From contig NZ_LMLZ01000020.1 in NCBI RefSeq assembly GCF_001422735.1, positions 839,272 through 903,271 of the forward strand: 64,000 bases of DNA. Direction: 5' to 3'. The translations under genes were made by a program, and so were the position numbers. Shown here piece after piece: positions 36,691 to 45,539 of this stretch (positions are counted from its first letter, which is position 1; each line of letters begins with the position of its first letter). The stretch comes from Acidovorax sp. Leaf78 (lineage in GTDB: Bacteria > Pseudomonadota > Gammaproteobacteria > Burkholderiales > Burkholderiaceae_C). A model generated the notes under the pieces. That model had not been told where the DNA came from. It did not search any database and was given only the letters and a program-made list of their open reading frames with translations.

Positions 36691-36870
36691 TATTGGTGTG
36701 ATGTGATGCGACCCCTTTGCCGCGCGCAGCCCCTGCGGCTGCGGCGACGGGGTTGCCGAATTGGGTGAGCCAACGCGCGTGCAGCATGCGCCGTTTCGCT
36801 TCGCTCGGCCCTTTCGTTGGCCTGCCTGACCGGCGTCCCTTCTTTCGCAGACCCTTTGAGGAGTTTTTCC

Positions 36871-37425
36871 ATGGCACAGATCGCAGTTGTTTACCACTCG
36901 GGCTACGGCCACACGCAACGCCTGGCCCAGGCCGTGGCGGACGGCGCAGGCGCCGATCTCATCGCCATCGATGCCGACGGCAACCTGGCCGAAGGCGGCT
37001 GGGAGACGCTGGCCGCTGCCAGCGCGATCATCTTCGGCACGCCCACCTACATGGCAGGCCCGAGCTGGCAGTTCAAGAAGTTTGCCGACGCATCGTCCAA
37101 GGCGTGGTTCGGCCAGGCCTGGAAGGACAAGCTGTTTGCCGGCTTCACCAACAGCGGCAGCATCAATGGCGACAAGCAGATCACGCTGGACTACCTGTAC
37201 CACCTGGCCATGCAGCACGGTGGCCTGTGGGTGGGCAACGGCATGATGCCGGCCAACTCCAAGGCTGCCACGCGCAACGATGTGAACTGGATGGGCTCCT
37301 TCAGCGGCGCGATGTCGCAGTCGCCCTCCGATGCATCGGCGGCCGAGATGTTCCCCGGCGACCTGGAAACCGGCCGCCAGTTCGGCCAGCGCGTGGCCGC
37401 CGCAGCGCAGCGCTGGGCGCGCTGA
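36871..37425 (+). CDS. Flavodoxin-fold NAD(P)H:quinone oxidoreductase (WrbA-like)
   Basis: A 184-residue flavoprotein. The FMN phosphate loop VYHSGYGHTQRLAQAVADG, the isoalloxazine loop FGTPTYMAGPSWQFKKFAD, and the third contact FTNSGSINGDKQ match the WrbA/flavodoxin family. Expected activity is two-electron reduction of quinones, which avoids semiquinone radicals. The start has GAGGAG 8-9 bases upstream. It lies between DoxX and OsmC genes on the same strand. Confidence 0.9.
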   Translation: MAQIAVVYHSGYGHTQRLAQAVADGAGADLIAIDADGNLAEGGWETLAAASAIIFGTPTYMAGPSWQFKKFADASSKAWFGQAWKDKLFAGFTNSGSINGDKQITLDYLYHLAMQHGGLWVGNGMMPANSKAATRNDVNWMGSFSGAMSQSPSDASAAEMFPGDLETGRQFGQRVAAAAQRWAR

Positions 37426-37510
37426 ACCAGCACCGCGACGGCACTGAGCCTGCGCAGGATGGCGCTACAGTGCCAGCGACCTGACAACTACAAAGGCCCA
37501 CAAGGAACCT

Positions 37511-37918
37511 ATGGCAATCGATCTGCAGCGCATCCCCGGCGCGCCCATGGCCCAGGCCGTTCACATCCGCAGCCATGAATTCGTGGCAGATGGCAGCGTG
37601 GACGAGGGAGGGGCCGACGGCGGCCCCAGCCCGCACGACCTCTACGACGCGGCACTGGGCGCCTGCAAGGCGCTCACCGTGCTGTGGTACGCCCGGCGCA
37701 AGGGCCTGCCGGTGGAGGATGTGAAGACCGTGATCGAGCGCGACGCTTCTGCCGAGCGCGCCGGCACCTACCGCCTCACGGCACGCCTGCAGATCAGCGG
37801 CGACCTGACCGACGCGCAGATCGCCGAGCTGGAAACCGTGGCGCACAAGTGCCCGGTGCACAAGCTCATGACCACGGTCACCACCGAGATCGACACCACG
37901 GTGGAGCGCATGGCATGA
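37511..37918 (+). CDS. OsmC family peroxiredoxin-like protein
   Basis: A 135-residue OsmC/YhfA-type protein. The two redox cysteines are in place: ALGACKALTVLWYARRKG (helix start) and VAHKCPVHKLM. The family reduces organic hydroperoxides using a Cys pair. The start (MAIDLQRIPG) follows CAAGGAACCT. Probably co-transcribed with the flavodoxin and second pirin genes. Confidence 0.9.
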   Translation: MAIDLQRIPGAPMAQAVHIRSHEFVADGSVDEGGADGGPSPHDLYDAALGACKALTVLWYARRKGLPVEDVKTVIERDASAERAGTYRLTARLQISGDLTDAQIAELETVAHKCPVHKLMTTVTTEIDTTVERMA

Positions 37919-37979
37919 GCGCCGTGCCCAGCCACCGGACACCCACCCGCACCGCCGCGTGCCGCACGGAGATTCACCC

Positions 37980-38870
37980 ATGAGCGATGCCATCCTGCAA
38001 CTGAAGGGCCAGGCCAAGGACCTGGGCGGCGGCTTCACCGTGCGCCGCTTGCTGCCGGCCGTGCAGCGCCAGGCGGTCGGGCCGTTTTTGTTCTTCGACC
38101 ACTTCGGCCCCGTGACCGTGGTGCCGGGCGACAGCCACGATGTGCGCCCGCACCCGCACATCGGGCTGGCAACGGTCACGTACCTGTTCTCGGGCGCCAT
38201 CATGCACCGCGACAGCCTGGGCTATGTGCAGCAGATCGAGCCCGGGGCCATCAACTGGATGACCGCTGGCCGCGGCATCGTGCACTCCGAACGCCGCCCC
38301 GAAAGCCTGGTGGACAAGACCTATGTGAACCACGGCATCCAGCTGTGGACCGCGCTGCCCGTGGCGCATGAAGAAGCCGAGCCGTCGTTCGTGCACACGC
38401 CGTCGGCAGACATCCCGGAAGTGCGGGTGGGCGATGCCACGGTGCGCGTGCTGATCGGCAGCGCGTTCGGTCAGACATCACCGGTAGCGACCCTTGCGCC
38501 CACGGTGTACCTGGATGTGCAGCTCCCGGCCGGTGCCACGCTGGAGATACCCGCGCTGGCGCAGGAGATGGCGGTGTACACCGTGGACAGCCCGGTGCAG
38601 CTCAACGGCGAGGCCGTGGGGCCGCAGCTACTGGCGGTGATGGATGCTGGCCAGGCCATGCACCTGTCGGTGCCCGGCGAGTCTGCCGCACGCCTCATGG
38701 TGATTGGCGGCGACGCGCTGGAGGCCCCGCGCCACATGTGGTGGAACTTCGTCTCCAGCCGCAAGGAGCGCATCGTGCAGGCGGCGGCCGACTGGGAAGC
38801 CCAGACCATGGGCCAGGTACCGGGCGAGGTGGAGTGGATTCCGCTGCCGGAGCGGCGCTTCAAGGCCTGA
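37980..38870 (+). CDS. Pirin family protein
   Basis: A 296-residue bicupin, distinct from the shorter pirin upstream. The first cupin has DVRPHPHIGLATVTYLFSG and MTAGRGIVHSERR, with the His residues of the pirin metal site. The C-terminal cupin includes GGDALEAPRHMWWNFVSSRK, a typical pirin ending. The in-frame GTG at 37959 is not favoured; ATG 37980 gives the usual start. Last gene of the LysR-linked series. A copy of repeat R1 follows it. Confidence 0.9.
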   Translation: MSDAILQLKGQAKDLGGGFTVRRLLPAVQRQAVGPFLFFDHFGPVTVVPGDSHDVRPHPHIGLATVTYLFSGAIMHRDSLGYVQQIEPGAINWMTAGRGIVHSERRPESLVDKTYVNHGIQLWTALPVAHEEAEPSFVHTPSADIPEVRVGDATVRVLIGSAFGQTSPVATLAPTVYLDVQLPAGATLEIPALAQEMAVYTVDSPVQLNGEAVGPQLLAVMDAGQAMHLSVPGESAARLMVIGGDALEAPRHMWWNFVSSRKERIVQAAADWEAQTMGQVPGEVEWIPLPERRFKA

Positions 38871-38936
38871 CAGGGCGCGGCGCGGGCGGGTGCCGGGGCC
38901 TACAGGCACCCGGCATTCGTCGGCGTGAATCAGATC

Positions 38937-38993
38937 AAAAAAGCCCCTGCCGCGCGCTGGTAGGGCGCTGAATGCTCATTTTTCAATAGCAAC
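38937..38993 (+). repeat. R1 interspersed hairpin repeat, copy E
   Basis: AAAAAAGCCCCTGCC lead, GCGC-TGGTAGG-GCGC hairpin, and CAATAGCAACAG at the end. It lies between the convergent pirin and trhO genes. The second hairpin's left arm is lost. Confidence 0.65.
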
Positions 38994-39047
38994 AGTATTT
39001 GCGCATATTGTTGCGCTGCCCACTGCGTGCGCTGCGGCGTTGGCGCT

Positions 39048-39890
39048 TCACGCTGCGCCGGTGGCTGGTGGCAGTGCCGTGGACACTGCGGCAGCGTCAC
39101 TGGCACCGGTGCCTGCAGCCTTGCTGGCGATGTCGCGCACATGGGTGGTCGCATCGGCCGACAGGTCACTGGTCAGCACCGCCCGCTCATCGAACACGAA
39201 GCAGCCGCCGTGGTAGTGCGCCCCATCGGTCAGTTCGAAGTACTTGAGGATGCCGCCTTCCAGCTGGTAGACATGCGGCAGGCCTTCCTCGTGCATCAGG
39301 ATGGCGGCCTTTTCGCAGCGGATGCCGCCGGTGCAAAAGCTCACCACGGTCTTGTCCCGCAGTTCCTCCTTGTGCGCACGCAGGGCCGGGGGGAACTCGG
39401 TGAACTTGTCAATGCGCCAGTCGATGGCGTTGTCGAAGGTGCCCTGGTCCACCTCGAAGGCGTTGCGCGTGTCCAGGGTCACCACTTCGCGGCCCGCGTC
39501 ATCGTGCCCCTGGTCCAGCCAGCGGCGCAGCGTGGCGGGGTCCACCGAAGGCGCGCGGCCCGCGGCGGGCTGGATGGTGGGGTGATCCATGCGGATGATC
39601 TCGCGCTTGACCTTGACCAGCATCTTGCGAAACGGCACGATGGCAGACCAGCTTTCCTTCGGGTCTACGTCAGCAAAGCGCGCGTCGGTACGCAGCGCAT
39701 CGACAAAGCCGCGCACCGCATCGGCACGCCCGGCCAGGAAGAAGTTGATGCCTTCTTCTGCGAGCAGGATGGTGCCTTTGAGCCCGCCTTCCGTGGCGCG
39801 GGCGTGCAGCAGGTCGCGCAACGCTGCCGCATCGGGCAGGGGCACGAACTTGTAGCAGGAGATGTTGAGGATGGTGTCGGTGGAGTTCAC
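39048..39890 (-). CDS. trhO: tRNA uridine(34) hydroxylase, rhodanese-fold
   Basis: A 280-residue YceA/TrhO-type enzyme, which hydroxylates U34 of tRNA toward ho5U/cmo5U. N-terminal acylphosphatase-like part: [20 protein letters not shown] and [16 protein letters not shown]. Central rhodanese: [20 protein letters not shown], then the active loop [13 protein letters not shown] with its catalytic Cys. A C-terminal [21 protein letters not shown] follows the domain. The start is GTG at 39890. The C-terminal 30 residues are Ala/Thr-rich and variable. Confidence 0.92.
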   Translation of the reverse strand: MNSTDTILNISCYKFVPLPDAAALRDLLHARATEGGLKGTILLAEEGINFFLAGRADAVRGFVDALRTDARFADVDPKESWSAIVPFRKMLVKVKREIIRMDHPTIQPAAGRAPSVDPATLRRWLDQGHDDAGREVVTLDTRNAFEVDQGTFDNAIDWRIDKFTEFPPALRAHKEELRDKTVVSFCTGGIRCEKAAILMHEEGLPHVYQLEGGILKYFELTDGAHYHGGCFVFDERAVLTSDLSADATTHVRDIASKAAGTGASDAAAVSTALPPATGAA

Positions 39891-40064
39891 GGCAAATAGG
39901 GCATTGCGGCTGCGCTGAATGCGCCGGGCTGTATAAGCTGTGCGGCGTGTGACTGTACGGTCGCTGCGATCGCTGGGCGGGCGCCGCCCATCAAACGGCA
40001 GGGAGTGCGCATAACCACAGCGCCTCGCGACCGCGGCTGAGCGCGTGCGGGCGGCGCGGCGCTG

Positions 40065-40919
40065 TCAGGTCACGGGCGTCAGCAGCGCGCCTTCGATCTT
40101 GTTGGCCAGCTGGGCAATCGCCAAAGCGGCCGGGCAGCCGGGGGTTTGCAGCAGCAGCAACTGGCGGCGCATCACGGCGTCGCGCACGGACGGGTCGGCC
40201 GGAATGTCGCCCATGTGGATCAGGCGCATCGGGCGGCCGGACTCGGTGGTCACGAAGCGGTCCAGCACCTGCTGCAACTGGCTGGCAATGGCGCGGCCAT
40301 CGCCGGCGCGCGCCGCCTGGTTGATGACCATGCGCACGTGCTGGCGCTTTTGCTGCATGGCCAGCACCTTGATGGCGGCGTAGGCGTCGGTCAGCGAGGT
40401 GGGCTCGGGCGTGGCCACGACCAGCACCTCGGAGGCGAGCGAAATGGAGAACAGCACCACGTCGGAAATGCCGGCACCGGTGTCCAGCAGCACCACGTCG
40501 TACTGCGGGGTCAGCGCCTGGATGACGCTCAGGAACTGGCCGCGCACCTCCGGTGTGAGGCGCGAATACTCCACCATGCCGGAGCCTGCCAGCAGCACAT
40601 TGAAGCCGCCGGGCGCCTGGATGACGGCCTGGTCGAGCGTGGCTTTGCCTGTGAAGACGTCGTGCAGGGTGATCTTGGGGTGCAGGTTCAGCACCACGTC
40701 GAGGTTGGCCAGCCCGAGGTCGGCGTCAAGCACCAGCACACGGTGGCCGCGGCGGGTCAGGGCGGCTGCCAGGTTGGCCGATACGAAGGTCTTGCCGACG
40801 CCACCCTTGCCGCTGGTGATGGCGATGATGCGGGCGCCGCCGGGCGTCTGGGCCTGGGGCGTGGCGTGGCCGGCAGGGGCTGCCGGCGAAGGGGGTTGGG
40901 GGGACAGCGCGTCGCTCAT
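40065..40919 (-). CDS. MinD/ParA-family ATPase (FlhG/FleN-like)
   Basis: A 284-residue deviant-Walker ATPase. P-loop ITSGKGGVGKTFVSANLAAA, switch I VLVLDADLGLANLDVVL, and switch II VVLLDTGAGISDVVL; the last has Gly-Ala where MinD has Ala-Gly. No C-terminal amphipathic membrane helix of MinD type is obvious. FlhG/FleN members control flagellar number and placement. There are no flagellar genes here; instead a diguanylate cyclase gene lies 10 bases upstream on the same strand, so the two are probably co-expressed. Confidence 0.85.
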   Translation of the reverse strand: MSDALSPQPPSPAAPAGHATPQAQTPGGARIIAITSGKGGVGKTFVSANLAAALTRRGHRVLVLDADLGLANLDVVLNLHPKITLHDVFTGKATLDQAVIQAPGGFNVLLAGSGMVEYSRLTPEVRGQFLSVIQALTPQYDVVLLDTGAGISDVVLFSISLASEVLVVATPEPTSLTDAYAAIKVLAMQQKRQHVRMVINQAARAGDGRAIASQLQQVLDRFVTTESGRPMRLIHMGDIPADPSVRDAVMRRQLLLLQTPGCPAALAIAQLANKIEGALLTPVT

Positions 40920-40929
40920 CTTCTAACTT

Positions 40930-41712
40930 TCAGTAGGCGCTGCCTGTTGGTGGGTCCAGTGGGGGCAGGTCGCCCCAGCCCGAGGGAGTGTAGAGCGGGC
41001 CGAACAACAGGCTTTTCTCTTCGGCACTGACGGTGCTGTCAGGTTGCTCCTCGATGCTAATGCGGTTGCGGCCCCCGGCCTTGGCTTCGTAGAGCTGCTG
41101 GTCGGCGCGGTCGGTCCACAACAGCGTGGTGGATCTGATCCACTGCATCGCAAACGCGCCGCCGATGCTCACGGTGATGTTGAGCTCGACCGAGCCCGAC
41201 ACCCGGATGGGCGTGTTGGCCACCGCGCGGCGAATGCGCTCGGCCACCACGCTGCCGAAGCCGGCCTGGCAGGCGGGCAGCACCACGGCAAATTCTTCGC
41301 CGCCGTAGCGGGCCAGGGTGTCCATGGGGCGCACGCAGGCGTCCAGGGTGCGGGCCACCGACTGCAGCACGATGTCGCCAGCCAGGTGGCCGTGGGTGTC
41401 GTTCACCTTCTTGAAGTGGTCGATGTCCAGCATGAGCAGCAGCGCGGCTTCGCCGGATCGGGTCACGCGGTCGATCTCGCGTTCGAGCACCGCCCGAAAG
41501 TGCCGGCGATTCGCCAGCCCGGTGAGCGGGTCTTTCAGGGAGAGTTCGCACAGCCCGTCGATGAGGCTTTGCAGATAGCTTGACGGAACGTCCTGGCGCA
41601 AGGCCGCTTCGCTGCCGCCAGCCTGTGCTACCAGCGCGTGTGCAGTATCCAGGCGGAGGTCGCGCAGATCTACAAGATGGGAGGCTGCAGGATCAGACAC
41701 AAATCGGAGCAA
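40930..41712 (-). CDS. Diguanylate cyclase (GGDEF domain)
   Basis: A protein of about 260 residues with a short N-terminal helical region and one GGDEF domain: DPLTGLANRRHFRAVLEREI, LMLDIDHFKKVNDTHGHLAG, an active site RYGGEEFAVVL, and an I-site RPMD five residues before it. No membrane segment is visible. It should make c-di-GMP. The start is uncertain: TTG at 41712 gives the longest product, GTG at 41700 is the alternative. Ten bases from the MinD-like ATPase gene. Confidence 0.88.
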   Translation of the reverse strand: MLRFVSDPAASHLVDLRDLRLDTAHALVAQAGGSEAALRQDVPSSYLQSLIDGLCELSLKDPLTGLANRRHFRAVLEREIDRVTRSGEAALLLMLDIDHFKKVNDTHGHLAGDIVLQSVARTLDACVRPMDTLARYGGEEFAVVLPACQAGFGSVVAERIRRAVANTPIRVSGSVELNITVSIGGAFAMQWIRSTTLLWTDRADQQLYEAKAGGRNRISIEEQPDSTVSAEEKSLLFGPLYTPSGWGDLPPLDPPTGSAY

Positions 41713-41783
41713 AAAGAGTTTGCGGAGTGTACCAGCGCCCCAGCAAGAAGAGGGCCAGCCGCCGGCATAGGTTTAAACCCGAA

Positions 41784-43469
41784 TCAGGCACCGCCGGCCG
41801 GCCGGTACAACTGCTGCAAGGCCATCAGCGCTTCGGTGTCGGTGCGGTACATCGCCAAGCCCGAGCCAGGCTCCAGCAGGCCTGCCTGGCGCAGCACTTT
41901 CTCGGCGGGGAGTTTGAGCCCGCTCAGGTGCAGCGTGCCTCCGCGGGCGCGCATCAGCGCCAGCAGTTGCGCAAAAGTTTCCACACCGGTCACATCGACG
42001 CGGTTGATGGGCTGGGCCAGCAGGCACAGGTGGGCGACGTCCGGGTGGGCGGCCATGTGCTCGGTCACCCACCGCTCCAGCGCGCTGGCAGAAGCAAAAT
42101 CCAGTTCCGCGTCCATGCGCAGGGCCAGCAACTGCGGCGCGAGCGGCGGCAGGTGCCACAGGTGGCGGTCGCGCAGGCTGCCGTCCGGATGCAGGCCCAC
42201 CTCGATGATGCGCGGGTGCAGCCGCTGGTACAGAAAGTGGCTCAGGTTCATCAGCAGGCCCACCAGCACGCCCCAATACATGCGGGGCGCCGTGGCCAGC
42301 GTGAGGGCAAAGGTCACGCCACCGATCACCGCCTCCACCCGCGATACACGCCACAGGCGCAGCAAAGTGCCGGGCTTGATGAGGCTGATGACGGCCGTTA
42401 CCACCACCGCGGCCAGCACCGACTGGGGCACGTGGTACAGCGCCGGCGTTAGCCACAGCAGCACCACCAGCACCAGCGCAATGGCGAACAGCGTGGCCCA
42501 GCCGCTCTTGGCACCGGCATACAGGTTGATGGCCGAGCGTGAGAACGACGCGCTGGTGGCAAAGCTGCCGCACAGCCCGCTGCTGATCTTGGCCAGGCCC
42601 TGGCCGATGAGGTCCTGGTTCTCGTTCCAGCGCTCGCCCGAGCGCTGGCTTTCGACCTTGGCGCTGGAGGCCGTCTCCAGAAAGCTCACCAGCGTGACCA
42701 CCAGCACCGGCATCACCAGCGCGCTGAACCCCGACCACGGCAGCATGCCCGGCCAGTACGGCGCGGGCAGGCCGGATGGCAGCGCCCCTACCACCGCGCC
42801 GCCCGCATCGGCGTAGCCCAGCGCCCAGCTCAGCGCCCCCGCGGCACCCACGATGACGATGGCGGCCGGAAAGTTGGGCCGCCAGCGCCGCGCCAGTATC
42901 AGCAGTGCCAGGCTACCCAGCCCGAAGGCCGCCGCCGTGAGGTCGAACAGCCCCGGCGACGGCGTGGCAAACAGCGCGCCCCAGTCTGCCCGCAGGCCCG
43001 TGAGCGACGCCAGTTGCGAGCCCAGGATCAGCAACGCCGCGGCCTGCGTGAACCCGCTGAGCACCGGCGAGGTGACCAGGTTGAGCAGCCAGCCAAAGCG
43101 CGCCAAGCCCATCACCAATTGCAGCAGGCCGGACAGCAGCGCCATCCAGGCGGCCATGGCCACCCATTGGGCGCTGCCTGGTTCGGCCAAGCCGGTCAGC
43201 GACGCACCGATGAGCAAACTGGTCAGCGCCGTGGGCCCCACGCCCAGCCGCGTGGACGAACTGAACAGCACAGCCACCAGGGCAGGAATGAGCGAGGCGT
43301 AGATGCCCGTGATCAGTGGCATGCCGGCCAGCGCCGCGTAGGCGACCCCCTGGGGCACCAGCATCAGCCCCACCGTCATGCCGGCCCAGAATTCCCCCTT
43401 GATCAGATGGCGGTCAGGGCGGGGCCAGGAGAGAAACGGAAGCCAGCGGGCCAGGGAAGTGGGCGACAT
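41784..43469 (-). CDS. SulP (SLC26) family anion transporter with STAS domain
   Basis: A 561-residue membrane protein. The SulP core with about 12 hydrophobic segments begins LIKGEFWAGMTVGLMLVPQG (family signature MVIPQ-like) and has FLETASSAKVESQRSGERWN and GLCGSFATSASFSRSAINL. The cytoplasmic STAS domain occupies about 445-550 (HLCLLAQPINRVDVTGVETF). Substrates in the family include sulfate, bicarbonate and dicarboxylates; not resolvable here. Divergent from the BON lipoprotein gene. Confidence 0.93.
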   Translation of the reverse strand: MSPTSLARWLPFLSWPRPDRHLIKGEFWAGMTVGLMLVPQGVAYAALAGMPLITGIYASLIPALVAVLFSSSTRLGVGPTALTSLLIGASLTGLAEPGSAQWVAMAAWMALLSGLLQLVMGLARFGWLLNLVTSPVLSGFTQAAALLILGSQLASLTGLRADWGALFATPSPGLFDLTAAAFGLGSLALLILARRWRPNFPAAIVIVGAAGALSWALGYADAGGAVVGALPSGLPAPYWPGMLPWSGFSALVMPVLVVTLVSFLETASSAKVESQRSGERWNENQDLIGQGLAKISSGLCGSFATSASFSRSAINLYAGAKSGWATLFAIALVLVVLLWLTPALYHVPQSVLAAVVVTAVISLIKPGTLLRLWRVSRVEAVIGGVTFALTLATAPRMYWGVLVGLLMNLSHFLYQRLHPRIIEVGLHPDGSLRDRHLWHLPPLAPQLLALRMDAELDFASASALERWVTEHMAAHPDVAHLCLLAQPINRVDVTGVETFAQLLALMRARGGTLHLSGLKLPAEKVLRQAGLLEPGSGLAMYRTDTEALMALQQLYRPAGGA

Positions 43470-43615
43470 GGCCCCGATTGTCGTGCCTGGCGGCGGCAGT
43501 CTTGGCCTGCGGACGCAGGCGCGAGCGTCCTACATAGGCTTCGGCACCGTCCGACCCGGTGCGCGCGGAGGCGTGCCTACAGTTCGATCCATACCTCAAC
43601 CCAAGGAGTCTGACC

Positions 43616-44107
43616 ATGAACACATCCGCGATTACCCTCCGTCCCGCCCACCGTATCGCCAGCATCCTGGCCGTGAGCGCCCTGGCCCTGGGCCTGTCGG
43701 CCTGCGGCAAGAATGAAGAGCCCACCGTGGGCCAGCGCCTGGATTCCGCCGTCGAAAAGACCGAACAGGCCGCGACTGACGCACGCATCAAGGCAGAAGC
43801 CGCGATGAAGAACACCGAAAACAAGGTCGAGCAAAGCGCTGCCAACGCAGAAGCCTCTGCCAAGGACGCAGCCACCAATGCCAAGGGCGCCATCGATGAC
43901 GCCACCATCACCGCCAAGGTCAACGCTGACCTGGCCCGTGACCCCGATCTGAGCGCATTGAAGATCAATGTCGACACCGTGAACGGCAAGGTCACCCTGA
44001 ACGGCCCCGCTCCCACCACCGTGGCCCGCGACCGTGCCGAAACCATCGCCAAGGCTGTGGACGGCGTGACCGCCGTGAACAACCAGCTGGTGGTCAGCGC
44101 CAGCTGA
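43616..44107 (+). CDS. BON-domain lipoprotein
   Basis: A 163-residue lipoprotein. The signal peptide ends at the lipobox LGLSACGK, so it is acylated at Cys. Residues about 40-95 form an Ala/Lys/Glu-rich amphipathic helix of apolipoprotein-like character (TEQAATDARIKAEAAMKNTE). One BON domain (about 97-160) follows: DATITAKVNADLARDPDLSA, VNGKVTLNGPAP, and VDGVTAVNNQL. BON proteins (OsmY, Kbp types) bind membranes and respond to stress. ATG 43616 follows AAGGAG. Divergent from the SulP gene. Confidence 0.9.
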   Translation: MNTSAITLRPAHRIASILAVSALALGLSACGKNEEPTVGQRLDSAVEKTEQAATDARIKAEAAMKNTENKVEQSAANAEASAKDAATNAKGAIDDATITAKVNADLARDPDLSALKINVDTVNGKVTLNGPAPTTVARDRAETIAKAVDGVTAVNNQLVVSAS

Positions 44108-44144
44108 TCCACCAACGGCGCCCTCCAGCGCCACTGAAGGTACC

Positions 44145-44181
44145 GCGCGCCGCGCGGGGTTTGAGGCCCCGCGCGGCGCGC
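44145..44181. terminator. Perfect 15-bp inverted repeat, possible terminator
   Basis: GCGCGCCGCGCGGGG (44145-44159) and its exact complement (44167-44181) flank TTTGAGG. There is no T-run, so intrinsic termination is uncertain. It lies 38 bases after the BON stop and its right arm ends 12 bases before the next start codon. Confidence 0.55.
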
Positions 44182-44193
44182 TACCATGGCCGG

Positions 44194-45423
44194 ATGAAAG
44201 ACGCACATTCCGAGCAGTTGGCGACCCGCATCGTCCACCACGACTACCTTCCTCCCGGCGACTTCGTCTCGCCCCAGCCGGGGGTCTTCAAGGCTTCCAC
44301 CGTCATCTTCCCCAACGTGGCTGCGATGCGGTCGCGGGAATGGAAAGACAAGAGCGGCTACACCTACGGCCTGCACGGCACCCCCACGACCTTCATCCTG
44401 GAAGAGCGCTTGTGCACGCTCGAAGGCGGCCTGCAGTGCCTGCTGGTCCCGAGCGGACTGGCGGCCATCGCCAATGTCGCCCTGGCGCTGCTCAAGCCCG
44501 GCGACGAGGTGCTGATCCCTGACAACGCCTACGGCCCCAACAAAGACCTCGCCAATGGCGAACTGCGCCGCTTCGGCATCACCCATGCCTTCTACGACGC
44601 CCTCGACCCGGCCGACTTGGCCGCGCGCATCACGCCCGCCACCAAGCTGGTGTGGCTGGAGGCCGCGGGCTCGGTGACGCTAGAGTTTCCGGACCTGTGC
44701 GAGCAGGTGCGCATCTGCCGCGCGCGCGGCGTGACCACGGCGCTGGACAACACCTGGGGCGCGGGCCTGGCGTTTGCGCCGTTCGATCTTCTGGGTGACG
44801 GCACCCTGGGCGTGGACATCTCGGCCCATGCGCTGACCAAGTACCCCAGCGGCGGCGGCGACGTGCTCATGGGCAGCGTGATCACCCGCGATGCGGGGCT
44901 GCACATGAAGCTCAAGCTCACCCACATGCGCCTGGGCCTCGGGGTGGCCGGCAATGATGCCGAGGCCGTGCTGCGCGCGCTGCCCAGCATCGGCCTGCGC
45001 TACCGCGCCCACGACGAGGCGACCCGCCAGCTGGCGCGCTGGATGCAGCAGCAGCCCGCGGTGGCCCAGGTGCTGCACCCGGCCCTGGAAGGATCGCCCG
45101 GCCACGCGCACTGGAAGGCCCTGTGCGGCAGTGCCAACGGCGGCCAGGGGGCGGCGGCCGGTTTGTTCAGTGTGCTGTTCGACGCGCGCCACACCCAGGC
45201 GCAGGTGGATGCTTTCTGCGACGGCCTGCGCTGGTTCAAGCTCGGCTACAGCTGGGGCGGGCCGATGAGCCTGGTGGTGCCCTACGAACTGCCCAGCATG
45301 CGCAGCCAGAGCACGCAGCACCTGCGGCAGGGCACGCTGGTGCGCTTCTCGGTGGGGCTGGAGGCGGTGCAAGACCTGCAAAACGACCTGCAGCAGGCGA
45401 TGGAGCGCGCGTTCACGCAGTGA
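44194..45423 (+). CDS. Cys/Met-metabolism PLP enzyme (cystathionine beta-lyase type)
   Basis: A 409-residue fold-type I PLP enzyme. It has GYTYGLHGTPTTFILEERLC (active-site loop), VPSGLAAIANVALALLKPGD, DNTWGAGLAFAPF (Asp for the pyridine N), and the Schiff-base Lys in SAHALTKYPSGGGDVLMGS. The YTYGLHGTPT motif is closest to MetC-type cystathionine beta-lyases, which split cystathionine to homocysteine, pyruvate and ammonia; other trans-sulfuration substrates are possible. ATG 44194 chosen as the family start; an in-frame ATG-like extension to 44161 runs through the palindrome. Confidence 0.9.
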   Translation: MKDAHSEQLATRIVHHDYLPPGDFVSPQPGVFKASTVIFPNVAAMRSREWKDKSGYTYGLHGTPTTFILEERLCTLEGGLQCLLVPSGLAAIANVALALLKPGDEVLIPDNAYGPNKDLANGELRRFGITHAFYDALDPADLAARITPATKLVWLEAAGSVTLEFPDLCEQVRICRARGVTTALDNTWGAGLAFAPFDLLGDGTLGVDISAHALTKYPSGGGDVLMGSVITRDAGLHMKLKLTHMRLGLGVAGNDAEAVLRALPSIGLRYRAHDEATRQLARWMQQQPAVAQVLHPALEGSPGHAHWKALCGSANGGQGAAAGLFSVLFDARHTQAQVDAFCDGLRWFKLGYSWGGPMSLVVPYELPSMRSQSTQHLRQGTLVRFSVGLEAVQDLQNDLQQAMERAFTQ

Positions 45424-45539
45424 TGCCTTGCGCCGCGTGAAGGGCGGGGAAGGTTGACGGAGGGCGATGTACGGCGGCGAGGGGCGGGGTGGTAGTTTCC
45501 TCAGTGGCGCCCCGGCGCTGGCGGGCTTAGTGTGGCGGC

